The position numbers were made by a program, and so were the translations under genes. The notes under the pieces were generated by a model. The model saw only the letters and a program-made list of their open reading frames with translations. It did not search any database and was not told the origin of the DNA. DNA of 33,021 nucleotides, from the NCBI GenBank assembly GCA_934746785.1, contig CAKVFO010000016.1:1-33021 (forward strand), given 5' to 3'. Source of the DNA: an uncultured Clostridium sp. Its GTDB lineage: Bacteria > Bacillota > Clostridia > Clostridiales > Clostridiaceae. Below are positions 15,462-24,123 of this stretch, piece after piece. Each line of letters begins with the position of its first letter. Position 1 is the stretch's first letter.

Positions 15462-16163
15462 TCACTTTTGTTTATAGTTTTTTAATACAGTATATATTTG
15501 TATCAGAGACTCTTTTTGATTTTCTTTTTTATATTCATCCGGCAATTCATTAATATGCTTCACTAAGTTTAAAAATTCATCTGATTTATTTTTTACTTCT
15601 TGTGAAACATTATTCGTCCATGTTTTAAAATCATTTATATTCACACTTTTAACATCTTTTTCAGTCAATTTATTCGTCACCTTAATATATGCATCAATTA
15701 TTTCAGCTTCAGCTTTTTTTTCATCCGTATCATCTCCTAATATACACTTAATTCTAAAATTACTAACAGATGAAGCTGTAAGATTATCACTCTTACTTCC
15801 TGCATCATCGAATCTATATATACCATATATCAACTTAAATCCACCATCTTCCTCTACTATAAATGCTGTAGATTCTGTATTTACTGAATTTAACGTTGAT
15901 TCTGCATTAGCTCTATCCTTAAATACTCCACACTGGATAATTCCAAACTCTAAATTTATTCCTTCAGTACTTTCTTTATTATCCTTACTTTCAACTACAG
16001 TTTCAGTTTTCTGATTATTACTTATTTCCAGAATATCTGTCTTCTTCAAAAATATATTGTATAATAACATTCCAATACAAACTGAAACTACTATAATTCC
16101 AATTAACCATACTAAAAAGTTATCTCCTTTATTTTTTTTATAATCATATCTTGTGTATCTCAT
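15462..16163 (-). CDS. membrane-anchored SPOR-domain protein
   Basis: The 233-residue protein has a short basic cytoplasmic tail, one transmembrane helix at about 17-38, a polar linker and a SPOR-like domain at about 72-140 (FGIIQCGVFKDRANAESTLNSV, then FKLIYGIYRFDDA). A helical C-terminal region follows. SPOR domains bind glycan strands lacking stem peptides and often mark the division site. Lying just upstream of maf and the mre operon agrees with a wall or division role, but its exact function is unknown. The ATG follows a run of seven G (AAGGGGGGG). Confidence 0.8.
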   Translation of the reverse strand: MRYTRYDYKKNKGDNFLVWLIGIIVVSVCIGMLLYNIFLKKTDILEISNNQKTETVVESKDNKESTEGINLEFGIIQCGVFKDRANAESTLNSVNTESTAFIVEEDGGFKLIYGIYRFDDAGSKSDNLTASSVSNFRIKCILGDDTDEKKAEAEIIDAYIKVTNKLTEKDVKSVNINDFKTWTNNVSQEVKNKSDEFLNLVKHINELPDEYKKENQKESLIQIYTVLKNYKQK

Positions 16164-16246
16164 ATTATCCCCCCCTTAATTTTCTTAGTCTACATAATAT
16201 ATATTAAATTAAATACTTTTTTATTCATCCTTTACCCAAAATAAGA

Positions 16247-16299
16247 TGTGGATATATAAAACACTTAAAATTATCTTTTAAATATTTTATATATCCACA
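16247..16299 (-). terminator. long-stem hairpin after the GNAT gene
   Basis: TGTGGATATATAAAA (16247-16261) and its exact complement at 16285-16299 form a 15-bp stem around a 23-base loop. It lies 17 bp past the GNAT stop. The tract after it on the minus strand is only moderately T-rich (TCTTATTTT), so termination is likely but not certain. Confidence 0.6.
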
Positions 16300-16315
16300 C
16301 TCTAATTATGTTTAT

Positions 16316-16834
16316 TCAAACCGAAATCTTATCCTTATTCAATAAAACTAAGTTTTCAAATATATCCTCTGATATTTCAAAAAAATTTTCTGTAACTCTA
16401 TAAATTTCAAATCCAAGGCACCTCCAAAAATCTAATGCCTTTTTATTTTCAGAAGATACCCCTACTTTTATTTTTTCTAATGAATACTTTCTATTTATAT
16501 ATTCAAAAAACATTTTTATTATTTTTTTTCCTTCACCTTTATCTCTATTGTTTTTATCAACAATGAAAAACCATAAAAATAACTCACTTGTATTCTCTCT
16601 TTTAATATTTCCTTTTATAACTCCATCAATTTTTTTATCTTTTATTACTTTTATAAAAAATTCATCTTCAGTAATGTAATATTCTAAAAATCTTCTATAT
16701 AATATTTGCTCATCAATTATACTTACATGATCTTCATTATTATTCTCTTTCATCCACTTAGATAATATATTTATGTCACATTCTTTTACACTTCTAAATT
16801 TATATTCATTATAATCAAATGTTACATCTAACAC
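16316..16834 (-). CDS. GNAT-family N-acetyltransferase
   Basis: The 172-residue protein has a GNAT fold. The acetyl-CoA pyrophosphate-binding motif A is RDKGEG at about 97-102, followed by a helix (KKIIKMFFEYI). The motif B region ENKKALDFWRCLGFEIY is near 134-150. The substrate cannot be told from sequence. The start is a GTG at 16834, chosen because AAGGAGGGAG lies 4-7 bases before it. It appears monocistronic, with a hairpin downstream. Confidence 0.82.
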   Translation of the reverse strand: MLDVTFDYNEYKFRSVKECDINILSKWMKENNNEDHVSIIDEQILYRRFLEYYITEDEFFIKVIKDKKIDGVIKGNIKRENTSELFLWFFIVDKNNRDKGEGKKIIKMFFEYINRKYSLEKIKVGVSSENKKALDFWRCLGFEIYRVTENFFEISEDIFENLVLLNKDKISV

Positions 16835-16895
16835 CCTACTCCCTCCTTATATAAATACTTTCTACATGTATACATATTTTCCCTCCACATATATA

Positions 16896-16929
16896 CAAAA
16901 AGTTTTTAATTTCCTATACGTTAAAAAAA
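16896..16929 (-). repeat. dispersed terminator-associated repeat, copy 3
   Basis: The core AGTTTTTAATTTCCTATACG followed by TTAAAAAAA is nearly identical to copies 2 and 6. Its right end runs directly into the U-tract of the pepD terminator. The left part (from about 16858) is too diverged to bound. Confidence 0.65.
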
Positions 16930-16967
16930 TGCCTTTTTATCAGTTTTTCCACTAATAAAAAAGCATT
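16923..16967 (-). terminator. terminator of pepD
   Basis: AATGCCTTTTTAT (16928-16940) pairs with ATAAAAAAGCATT (16955-16967). The single mismatch is a G-U pair on the minus strand. Seven Ts follow. Confidence 0.85.
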
Positions 16968-16984
16968 CTTTATTTTTATAATTT

Positions 16985-18445
16985 TTAGTAGTTATTATCT
17001 ATTCTCTTAAGAAGTTCAAGAAGATATTCCCATACTCTTTCAGTTGAACTAATTGACAGATGTTCATCAGGAGTATGCGCATCTCTAATATTAGGGCCAA
17101 AACTTATCATATCAAGTTCACCTAATTTTTCTTCAAATAATCCACATTCTACACCTGCATGAATTGCATATACTACTGGTTCTTCTTTATACATATCTTC
17201 ATATGTCTTAACACATAAATCTCTTATCTTAGATTCTTTTCTATATTCCCAACCTGGATAAGCAGCGCTTGTTTCAAATTTTCCACCAACAAGATTAGTT
17301 AAAACATTCATTCTACTTACTATTTCCCATTTTAATGATTCGACTGAACTTCTAACTGCTGAATGTAATTCTACTTGTGTATCATTAGTAACAACTACTC
17401 CCAAGTTAGTTGAACTTTCTACTAAGTCCTTAATATCTCCACTCATTGTACTGATACCACTTGGATATACATGAATTAATTCAACTATTCTCTTTGTACA
17501 GCTGCTAGTTAATTTTTCTTTAACCTCTTCATAAACTTCCTCAGCTTTTATATTTACATCTCCATCTGTTGTTGATAATTCTTTTTTATAAACAGCATCT
17601 AACTCTTCTATAAATTTAATTACTATTTCTTTATCTGAACTATTTACTGCTATAAGTGCATCTGCTTCTCTTGGAATTGCATTATCCTTCGATCCACCTT
17701 CTATTGAAACAAGATTAAGGTTAACCTTATCCATAAGTTCTTTTAAGGCTCTACCCATAAGTTTATTAGAATTTCCTCTTCCTTTATCTATTTCAGATCC
17801 AGAGTGTCCTCCCTTTAATCCTTTTATGCTTATATTAATTAAAGTTTCTTCATTTAGTGCTTCTTTTTCTAACTTAATAGATGATTCAGCTCTGACTCCT
17901 CCTGCACAGCTTACAAGAAGATATCCTTCTTCTTCACTATCCATATTTAAAATTATCTTACCATTTACAGAATCTTTTGAAAGTGCTCTTGCACCTGTCA
18001 TTCCTGTTTCTTCATCTGTAGTTAATAACACTTCAAGTGCTGGATGAGGAATAGAATCATCTGCTAGTATTGCCATCGCATATGCTACAGCTATACCATC
18101 ATCTGCTCCAAGTGTTGTTCCATCAGCATATATTTCATCGCCTTTAACAACTAGTTTTATTGGATCTTTTTCAAAATCGTGTACTGTATCTTTATTCTTT
18201 TCACAAACCATGTCCATATGACCTTGTAAAATTACAGTTGGTGCACTTTCATATCCCTTTGACGCTGGTTTTTTAATAATTATATTTAATCCCTCATCTT
18301 GGATTACATCAAGTCCTAAATCTTTGGCAAAATTGTATAAATAATCACTTATTTTTCTTTCGTTCTTCGAACCTCTTGGAATATTAGATATGTCTTCAAA
18401 GTATTTAAAAACCAAAGAAGCTTTAGAATTTTGTAAATTTTTCAT
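16985..18445 (-). CDS. pepD: aminoacyl-histidine dipeptidase (M20 family, PepD)
   Basis: The 486-residue cytosolic metallopeptidase is full length for PepD. The two-metal site is visible: H76 and D78 in GHMDMV, D115 in GADDG, E145/E146 in DEETG, D169 in NMDSEEEG, and a late His in HTPDEH. The middle section (about 190-400) is the lid/dimerisation domain. It cleaves Xaa-His and related dipeptides, freeing amino acids. It is divergent from pyk across 178 bp that hold an 18-bp palindrome next to its -10. The ATG follows AAAGGGAG. Confidence 0.93.
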   Translation of the reverse strand: MKNLQNSKASLVFKYFEDISNIPRGSKNERKISDYLYNFAKDLGLDVIQDEGLNIIIKKPASKGYESAPTVILQGHMDMVCEKNKDTVHDFEKDPIKLVVKGDEIYADGTTLGADDGIAVAYAMAILADDSIPHPALEVLLTTDEETGMTGARALSKDSVNGKIILNMDSEEEGYLLVSCAGGVRAESSIKLEKEALNEETLINISIKGLKGGHSGSEIDKGRGNSNKLMGRALKELMDKVNLNLVSIEGGSKDNAIPREADALIAVNSSDKEIVIKFIEELDAVYKKELSTTDGDVNIKAEEVYEEVKEKLTSSCTKRIVELIHVYPSGISTMSGDIKDLVESSTNLGVVVTNDTQVELHSAVRSSVESLKWEIVSRMNVLTNLVGGKFETSAAYPGWEYRKESKIRDLCVKTYEDMYKEEPVVYAIHAGVECGLFEEKLGELDMISFGPNIRDAHTPDEHLSISSTERVWEYLLELLKRIDNNY

Positions 18446-18482
18446 GTTTTTTCTACTCCCTTTCTTTGAATAATATGTTAAT

Positions 18483-18506
18483 ATTATAACTAAGATTAGT
18501 CTTAGT
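18483..18506 (-). promoter_or_regulatory. pepD -10 with adjacent 18-bp palindrome (operator candidate)
   Basis: ACTAAGA-TTAG-TCTTAGT at 18489-18506 is a perfect inverted repeat with a 4-bp centre. On the minus strand it is followed at once by TATAAT (18488-18483), so it fills the -35/-10 spacer of a pepD promoter. A related sequence, CTAAGGCTAGT, occurs at 18585-18595 near the pyk ribosome site. The binding protein is unknown. Confidence 0.5.
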
Positions 18507-18623
18507 ATATCATAAGAAAAAATTTTATTAAATCATTTTACTTTTAGATGGAATTTTAAGTATTAATTACATATAGAAGTCAATCTAAGGCTAGTAAATT
18601 ATTTTTTAGGAGGATATTTATAT

Positions 18624-20039
18624 ATGCAGAAAACTAAAATGATTTTCACAATAGGTCCAGCAAGTGACAACGAAGACATGATAAGAAAATTTATTGAAAT
18701 CGGAATGAGTGCAGCAAGACTTAACTTTTCTCATGGAACTCATGAAACTCACAAGGAAAAAATAGATCTTATCAAAAAAGTTAGAGAAGAAATGGGAGCA
18801 TCTACTGCCATAGTTCTTGACATTAAGGGTCCAAAAATAAGAACACATAATTTCGTAAATGGCGGTGTTCAACTAATTGCAGGTCAAGATTTTTCTTTTA
18901 TATGTGGTGAAGAAATCTTAGGAGACAACACAAAATGTTCAATATCTTACGATGTACTATATAAAGATGTTAAACCTGGTGGACGTATACTAGTAGATGA
19001 TGGCTTATTAAAATTTGAAGTAGTACAAGTTGTAGATAAAGAAATAAAATGTAAAGTTATAGTTGGAGGAATGATTAAAAACCATAAGGGAGTAAATGTT
19101 CCAAATGTAGTTATCAAACTTCCTTCAATCACAGAAAAAGATATCGATGATATTAAATTCGGATGTGAAATGGGTGTAGACTTTATAGCTGCATCATTTA
19201 TAAGAAAAGCAAGCGATATATTAGAAGTTAAAAAAGTTCTTAGAAAATATGGTAGAGAAAACATTCAAGTAATTGCTAAAATAGAAAATCAAGAAGGTGT
19301 AGATAATATTGATTCCATCATTGATGTTACTGACTGCGTAATGGTCGCAAGAGGAGATATGGGAGTTGAAATTCCTATTGAAAAAGTTCCTATAATTCAA
19401 AAAATGATTATTAAGAAGTGTAACAAAGCAGGTAAGCCTGTTATAACTGCAACTCAAATGCTTGACTCTATGATTAGAAATTCACTTCCTACAAGAGCAG
19501 AAGCTTCTGATATTTGCAATGCTATTTTTGATGGTACTGATGCAATAATGCTTTCTGGTGAAAGTGCTTCTGGTAGTTTTCCTAAAGAAGCTGCTGAAAC
19601 AATGGCTAGAATAGCTCAAGAAGCTGAAGCAAACTTAGAATATGAACATTTAAAAACAATAAGTAATGAAATTCTTTCTGACTATGCAGATGCCATAAGT
19701 TTCTCAACCTGTAGAACTTCTATAGCATTAAATGCTAAAGCTATAGTTGCTGCTACAAAGAGCGGTGCAACTGCAAGCCTAATTTCTAAATACAGACCTA
19801 AATGTCCAATTATAGCTATAACCCCTTTTGATTCTGTTAGAAGACAATTATCATTAACTTTTGGTGTACAACCAAAAACTTGTGAGATGTTTAATAATAC
19901 TGATGACATATTAATAGAAGCTAAAAAAACAGTTTATGATTTAGGTATAGCCAAACGTGGTGATGACATAATAGTAGCTGCTGGAATGCCAACAACTCAA
20001 GATGGTGGAACAAATATGATGAAAATAGAAAAACTTTAA
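18624..20039 (+). CDS. pyk: pyruvate kinase
   Basis: The 471-residue cytosolic enzyme converts phosphoenolpyruvate and ADP to pyruvate and ATP. Visible motifs are TIGPAS near the N-terminus, RLNFSHG (about 31-37), MVARGDMGVEIP (about 239-250) and the catalytic signature TATQMLDSM (about 275-283). The length shows the standard A/B/C-domain enzyme without the extra C-terminal PEP-utiliser-like domain found in Bacillus pyruvate kinase. TTAGGAGGATATTTATAT precedes the ATG. It is the only plus-strand gene in a long minus-strand region and stands alone, not with pfkA. Confidence 0.97.
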   Translation: MQKTKMIFTIGPASDNEDMIRKFIEIGMSAARLNFSHGTHETHKEKIDLIKKVREEMGASTAIVLDIKGPKIRTHNFVNGGVQLIAGQDFSFICGEEILGDNTKCSISYDVLYKDVKPGGRILVDDGLLKFEVVQVVDKEIKCKVIVGGMIKNHKGVNVPNVVIKLPSITEKDIDDIKFGCEMGVDFIAASFIRKASDILEVKKVLRKYGRENIQVIAKIENQEGVDNIDSIIDVTDCVMVARGDMGVEIPIEKVPIIQKMIIKKCNKAGKPVITATQMLDSMIRNSLPTRAEASDICNAIFDGTDAIMLSGESASGSFPKEAAETMARIAQEAEANLEYEHLKTISNEILSDYADAISFSTCRTSIALNAKAIVAATKSGATASLISKYRPKCPIIAITPFDSVRRQLSLTFGVQPKTCEMFNNTDDILIEAKKTVYDLGIAKRGDDIIVAAGMPTTQDGGTNMMKIEKL

Positions 20040-20103
20040 AACTAGAACAACTTGGATAATATCCTATTTTTCTGTACTTTAAGTTTCTTTATCAAAACCT
20101 GTA

Positions 20104-20155
20104 AAAAGCAAAATCACCTTCTTACATACTAAAGGTAATTTTGCTTTTTTAATTA
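20104..20155. terminator. bidirectional terminator between pyk and a small membrane-protein gene
   Basis: The 17-bp arms at 20104-20120 and 20132-20148 (AAAAGCAAAATCACCTT / AAGGTAATTTTGCTTTT) have one mismatch, which is G-U on the minus strand. T-runs flank both sides (six on plus, five on minus), so it can serve both convergent genes. Confidence 0.85.
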
Positions 20156-20170
20156 TTTTTCTATAAAATC

Positions 20171-20500
20171 TCACTTTAATATTCTATAATTATTAAATGC
20201 TTTTTCTGATTCTATATTAAATTTCTTTATAATTATAAAACCTACACTTATTAATAATAATATCATTGAAATTTTTTCACTAATAAAATGTCCTAAAATT
20301 ATCCCTATTATTATAATAACGCTGGCAATAAAAAATATATTACTTAAGTCTCTGCTTAACCGTTGAATATCATATTCTTTTCTTTCTTCTATCGATAATG
20401 AACTGAATCTTCTTATAAAAAGTATAAATTTATTTTTAAAAATAATAGCCGCCACAGAAATAAGCTGCATAATTATTGCGCATAAAAAAATTATCTTCAT
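20171..20500 (-). CDS. small membrane protein, DUF3784-like
   Basis: The 109-residue protein has an N-terminal hydrophobic segment (about 3-21), a polar stretch with IEERKEYDIQRLSRDL (about 37-52), and two further membrane helices (about 53-70 and 76-92). This layout and the E-x-x-x-YD motif resemble DUF3784 proteins, a family without known function. The assignment is from memory of the family pattern. The start follows GAGGGG. It may follow the S1-protein gene (73 bp gap) or be separate. Confidence 0.65.
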   Translation of the reverse strand: MKIIFLCAIIMQLISVAAIIFKNKFILFIRRFSSLSIEERKEYDIQRLSRDLSNIFFIASVIIIIGIILGHFISEKISMILLLISVGFIIIKKFNIESEKAFNNYRILK

Positions 20501-20572
20501 AGTATGCTTCCCCTCTTACCATTTAAAAGAGACAGCTTCAATATTAAAACCGCCTCCATTAATTTATAACTA

Positions 20573-21718
20573 TTATTCAAATTTAAAATCTTTAAATAAA
20601 TCTGCTAATGTTTCGCCTTCTTCATCATCATTATATTTCATATATTCTTTTGATTTTTCTTCTGCATCTTTAATACTTAAAGATAACTTTTTAGCTTCAG
20701 AATCTACATTCATAACTTTAACTTTAACCTTTTGCCCACTTGTTAAAACGTCACTAGCCTTTACTATGTTATCATCAGTTATTTCAGTTATATGTACTAA
20801 ACCTTCAACTCCAGGCTTAACTTCAACGAAAGCTCCAAAGTTAGCAAGTTTTGTAACAGTTCCCTCAATAATATCTCCTTCTTTTAATGTATCTCCATAC
20901 ACATTCCATGGTTCTTTATCTACATCTTTTAATACTAAAGATAATCTTTCATTTTCTCTATCTACATTTCCTATAAATACTTCTACTTTATCTCCGACAT
21001 TAACTACATCTTCAACACGTTTTACTCTTTCCCATGCTAAATCATTTATATGAATAAGTCCTTGAACTCCACCAAGATCAACAAATGCACCAAACTTAGC
21101 AAGTTTAACTACAACTCCAGTTCTTTTTTCTCCTGATTTTAATGCAGCCCATACAGCTTTCTTATTCTTTTCATATTCTGCTTCTTCAATAACTCTTCTT
21201 GAAGCTACTACTTTTCTATTTTTGAAATCTAATTCAATAAGCTTAACTTCTAAAGTTTTTCCTACCATATCAGATAATTCTACTCTTTCTCTGCTAATTT
21301 GTGATCCTGGAATAAATATTCTAATATTACCATAGTAAGCTACTACTCCACCCTTAACAGCTTCTTTAACTTTAACTGTTATACTTTCTCCATTTTCAAA
21401 AGCACTTTCTATATCTTCTCTTTCTGTTACTGCTAAAGCTCTAATTCTAGATAATAATACATATCCTTCACCATCATTAGGTGAAATTACATATACATCT
21501 ATTTCATCCCCAGGCTTCACAACTTCCATTGGATTAGTATCATCATTAGTTAGCTCTTCTCTAGTTATTAAACCATCAAAAGCATAATTTATATTAACAC
21601 TTACTTCTTTGTCACTTACTTCTATTACTGTTCCTTTTAAAATATCACCTGTCTTAATTCTTTTAACATCATAGTTATCTAAGAAACTTTCCATGCTGTT
21701 CATTGTTTCATTTTCCAA
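20573..21718 (-). CDS. S1 RNA-binding domain protein (RpsA/YpfD-like)
   Basis: The 381-residue protein has four tandem S1 domains at about 18-90, 106-170, 191-260 and 276-348, the latter two best conserved (GAFVDLGGVQGLIHINDL; GAFVEVKPGVEGLVHITEI). The tail is acidic. This matches the four-domain S1 homologue of Firmicutes (B. subtilis YpfD), whose role in translation is less clear than that of six-domain E. coli S1. In many clostridia the S1 repeats are fused to IspH; here the protein is free-standing. The start is a TTG at 21718, supported by GAGGAG about 10 bases before it and by the lack of an earlier in-frame start. Confidence 0.88.
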   Translation of the reverse strand: MENETMNSMESFLDNYDVKRIKTGDILKGTVIEVSDKEVSVNINYAFDGLITREELTNDDTNPMEVVKPGDEIDVYVISPNDGEGYVLLSRIRALAVTEREDIESAFENGESITVKVKEAVKGGVVAYYGNIRIFIPGSQISRERVELSDMVGKTLEVKLIELDFKNRKVVASRRVIEEAEYEKNKKAVWAALKSGEKRTGVVVKLAKFGAFVDLGGVQGLIHINDLAWERVKRVEDVVNVGDKVEVFIGNVDRENERLSLVLKDVDKEPWNVYGDTLKEGDIIEGTVTKLANFGAFVEVKPGVEGLVHITEITDDNIVKASDVLTSGQKVKVKVMNVDSEAKKLSLSIKDAEEKSKEYMKYNDDEEGETLADLFKDFKFE

Positions 21719-21753
21719 AGTTATTCACTCCTCAAGCTTTATTTTATACTTTA

Positions 21754-21787
21754 ATTTTAAACTATGTATTTAGTTAATACAAGTATT
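21754..21787 (-). promoter_or_regulatory. candidate promoter of the S1-protein gene, with small palindrome
   Basis: On the minus strand TTGTAT (21782-21777), a 17-bp spacer and TAAAAT (21759-21754) could be a sigma-A promoter. The palindrome AATACAAGTATT (21776-21787) overlaps the -35. Both signals are moderate. Confidence 0.35.
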
Positions 21788-21868
21788 GTCATAGGTCGTT
21801 TTATGTTTACATATTTTATTTTCACTTTATTTTTTTTCCTTTTTTGTGCTTTTATTTTATTTTTGTTG

Positions 21869-21874
21869 TATAAT
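21869..21874 (+). promoter_or_regulatory. candidate -10 element for the PspA-like gene
   Basis: TATAAT lies 31 bp before the ATG, after a T-rich tract. No good -35 was found. TTAGGAGGATACGTTA before the ATG is a strong ribosome site. Confidence 0.4.
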
Positions 21875-21905
21875 AATATAAACGAAAATTTAGGAGGATA
21901 CGTTA

Positions 21906-22568
21906 ATGGGAATTTTTTCTAGAATGTCAAATATGGTAAAAGCAAAAGTAAATACTACTTTAGATAATATGGAGAATCCAATTGAATTATTGGATCAAAA
22001 AATAAGAGATATGGAAGAACAACTTAATAATGCAAAAATAAACTCAGCTAAAGTTTTAGGTAATGTTCATGAAATAGAAAGAAAATTAAAGACAGCTCAA
22101 GCTGAGTCAGAAGATTATGATGCAAAAGTAAAATTAGCATTATCTAAAGGAAATGAAGAGCTAGCTAAAAGAGCTTTAAGTAAAAAACTTGATAGTGATA
22201 AGAAATGTGATTCTTTACAAACATCTTATAATGCGGCAAAAATCCAAGCTGAAACTATTAAGAAAAACTTACAGGCACTTCAAGATGAAATTGAGAAGAC
22301 AAGAAGCTACAGAGATGAAGCTGCTGCAAGATATTCCAATGCTGAAGCAAGCAAACAAGTAAATGAAGTGTTAGCTAATGTTCAAAGTAAAACTAACTCT
22401 ATAAAGTTAGATGATATTGAAAGAAAAATATCTCAAAAAGAAGCTCTAGCAAACGGTCTTGCAGATTTAAATCAAACTGATAACTTTGATAGTGAGTTTG
22501 AAAAATTACAAGACACTACAGATTTAGATGCTGAATTAGAAAAATACAAAAACAATAACAATAATTAG
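21906..22568 (+). CDS. pspA: PspA/IM30 family membrane-stress protein
   Basis: The 220-residue protein is almost entirely helical and coiled-coil (about 25-190), as in ESCRT-III-like PspA/Vipp1 proteins. The N-terminal GIFSRMSNMVKAKVNTTLD is the amphipathic helix that binds stressed membranes, and ENPIELLDQKIRDMEEQL is the conserved start of the coiled coil. It polymerises on the inner membrane face to limit leakage. No pspF, pspBC or LiaI-like genes are adjacent, so its control here is unknown. Confidence 0.92.
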   Translation: MGIFSRMSNMVKAKVNTTLDNMENPIELLDQKIRDMEEQLNNAKINSAKVLGNVHEIERKLKTAQAESEDYDAKVKLALSKGNEELAKRALSKKLDSDKKCDSLQTSYNAAKIQAETIKKNLQALQDEIEKTRSYRDEAAARYSNAEASKQVNEVLANVQSKTNSIKLDDIERKISQKEALANGLADLNQTDNFDSEFEKLQDTTDLDAELEKYKNNNNN

Positions 22569-22578
22569 ACTTATATAA

Positions 22579-22611
22579 AAAGAGAGAATTCAAATAATGA
22601 ACTCCCTCTTT
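22579..22611. terminator. terminator between pspA and the CBS-domain gene
   Basis: The arms 22579-22591 and 22599-22611 (AAAGAGAGAATTC / GAACTCCCTCTTT) carry two A-C oppositions on the plus strand that become U-G pairs on the minus strand. A T-run (CTCTTTTTATAT) follows on the minus strand. It is best suited to end the minus-strand CBS unit, and possibly also pspA. Confidence 0.75.
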
Positions 22612-22646
22612 CTTCTCTTATATGAAATATTTAATTATTCAAGCCC

Positions 22647-23066
22647 TTAAGATTTCTTTTTAAGTTTATTTATTTCATTAAAGCAATAATTAATAATATC
22701 ACTTCTCTTTATTATTCCTATAAATATTCCATTATCATCTGTTACCGGAACAAAATTCTGGTTTATTGCTAGATTTATAAGACTCTCTATATCTGAATTT
22801 ATTGAAACACTTTTATGGATAATTCTTCTATGTATATCTGCTACTTTAACTGTTTCTGTATTTTTAAAATTTAAATTTTCAGTATTTTTTAATTTCCATA
22901 ACAAATCGCCTTCTGTTAGAGTACCTACATATTTCCCGTTCTTATCTATTAGTGGAATAGCAGTATATCCATGTTGCTCCATTCTCTCCATAACCTGTCT
23001 CATACTGGCATCTACATTTTCAAATACTACTTCATTCTTTGGTGTAAGAAAAAATGCTATATTCAT
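22647..23066 (-). CDS. CBS-domain pair protein
   Basis: The 139-residue protein consists only of two CBS domains, at about 8-70 and 75-133 (GYTAIPLIDKNGKYVGTLTEGDLLW and FVPVTDDNGIFIGIIKRSDII). Such stand-alone pairs (Bateman modules) bind adenine nucleotides or related ligands, and some bind c-di-AMP. There is no catalytic domain, so it probably regulates a partner. It lies 54 bp after the beta-lactamase-fold gene and may share its transcript. Confidence 0.88.
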   Translation of the reverse strand: MNIAFFLTPKNEVVFENVDASMRQVMERMEQHGYTAIPLIDKNGKYVGTLTEGDLLWKLKNTENLNFKNTETVKVADIHRRIIHKSVSINSDIESLINLAINQNFVPVTDDNGIFIGIIKRSDIINYCFNEINKLKKKS

Positions 23067-23120
23067 AATTCTTCTTTCCTTTACTTATATAAATTTCAAC
23101 TACATCTTATGATATAAAAA

Positions 23121-24104
23121 CTAATTTTTAGTCTTAATATCATATATCATCTTAGATATTTGAGCTATATTTTCTCTTCCTTTTTCCATAACATCTTCTG
23201 TATATATGGTTAATATATATGGTTCTTGTGTATATATAATCCCTACATCATTCACATAGTTCTCATAGTCCCCAATCTTATGTGCAACTATATTATGATT
23301 TATGTATTTATCAAGTCTATCATGTGTTATAGTTGCTTTCATAAACTCAATAATCTTTTTATAATATATATTTTCATCAGATTTATTATATAAAATTTTT
23401 AGAACCATATAACTTTGCTTTGGTGTAATAAAATTTTTTTCATTATCTACTTTTATTGATGTTAAATCAGTTATATAATCGCATATATTACCTACATTTC
23501 TCTTTAACATCGAAGTCGCTACATTATCTGATTCCTCTATCATATACTTCATTAAATCAATCACTTCTAACTTATCGCCTTCTGATATATTTCCCTGCAA
23601 AACTCCTGCCCCATCAGAATCATCAGTTAAAGTATACTCTATTAATGTATCTTCTTTTAATTCTTTTTTCTCAAGCTTGTCCGCAATCATCATAGCTATA
23701 GGTACCTTCATAGTACTTGCTGCTTGAAATTCTTTATCTTCATTAAGAAAATACTCACATCCTGTATTTAAATCATAATAGTATATACCATAATGCTTCT
23801 CTTCATCGCCTAAAATTTCATGAATTTTTTCATCAATTCTTTTTATCTCATCATTTGCTTTATCTAAAGATGCTTTTTTATTTTCTAATTCCTTTTCATT
23901 TATATCTTGCATATCAACTTCATTATGATTGATTTTATCAAATAATATTTCACCTTTTATATTATACTTAATATTAACAAACAGCAAAAGTACAAAGATT
24001 GTAATTAAAAATATTAGAATTGTAAGATATATTTTTTTATTCTTTATACCTTTACTATTCCTTGTAGAAATATTCTCCTTATCAACTTTCCTCTTTTGTT
24101 TCAT
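23121..24104 (-). CDS. membrane-anchored class A beta-lactamase-fold serine hydrolase
   Basis: The 327-residue protein has a basic N-terminus, one transmembrane helix (about 25-46), a coiled-coil linker (about 68-97) and an extracytoplasmic beta-lactamase-like domain. The serine-enzyme triad is present: STMK (130-133), SDN (192-194) and KIG (276-278). The omega-loop ExxLN motif with the deacylating Glu of true class A enzymes is not recognisable between SDN and ITPK. It may therefore act on or bind wall peptides rather than destroy antibiotics. Resistance should not be inferred. It follows the MutS-like gene by 19 bp. Confidence 0.8.
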   Translation of the reverse strand: MKQKRKVDKENISTRNSKGIKNKKIYLTILIFLITIFVLLLFVNIKYNIKGEILFDKINHNEVDMQDINEKELENKKASLDKANDEIKRIDEKIHEILGDEEKHYGIYYYDLNTGCEYFLNEDKEFQAASTMKVPIAMMIADKLEKKELKEDTLIEYTLTDDSDGAGVLQGNISEGDKLEVIDLMKYMIEESDNVATSMLKRNVGNICDYITDLTSIKVDNEKNFITPKQSYMVLKILYNKSDENIYYKKIIEFMKATITHDRLDKYINHNIVAHKIGDYENYVNDVGIIYTQEPYILTIYTEDVMEKGRENIAQISKMIYDIKTKN

Positions 24105-24123
24105 ATGCCCCTCCTATAATCAG

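Noticed and set aside
18446..18623. riboswitch or T-box in the pepD-pyk intergenic region
   Set aside because: The region is too short and lacks a T-box-like motif or a leader terminator hairpin; the palindrome is better read as a protein-binding site.
23121..24104. antibiotic-resistance beta-lactamase
   Set aside because: The fold motifs are present, but the deacylating Glu motif is not recognisable and the protein has a membrane anchor and coiled coil; resistance cannot be claimed.
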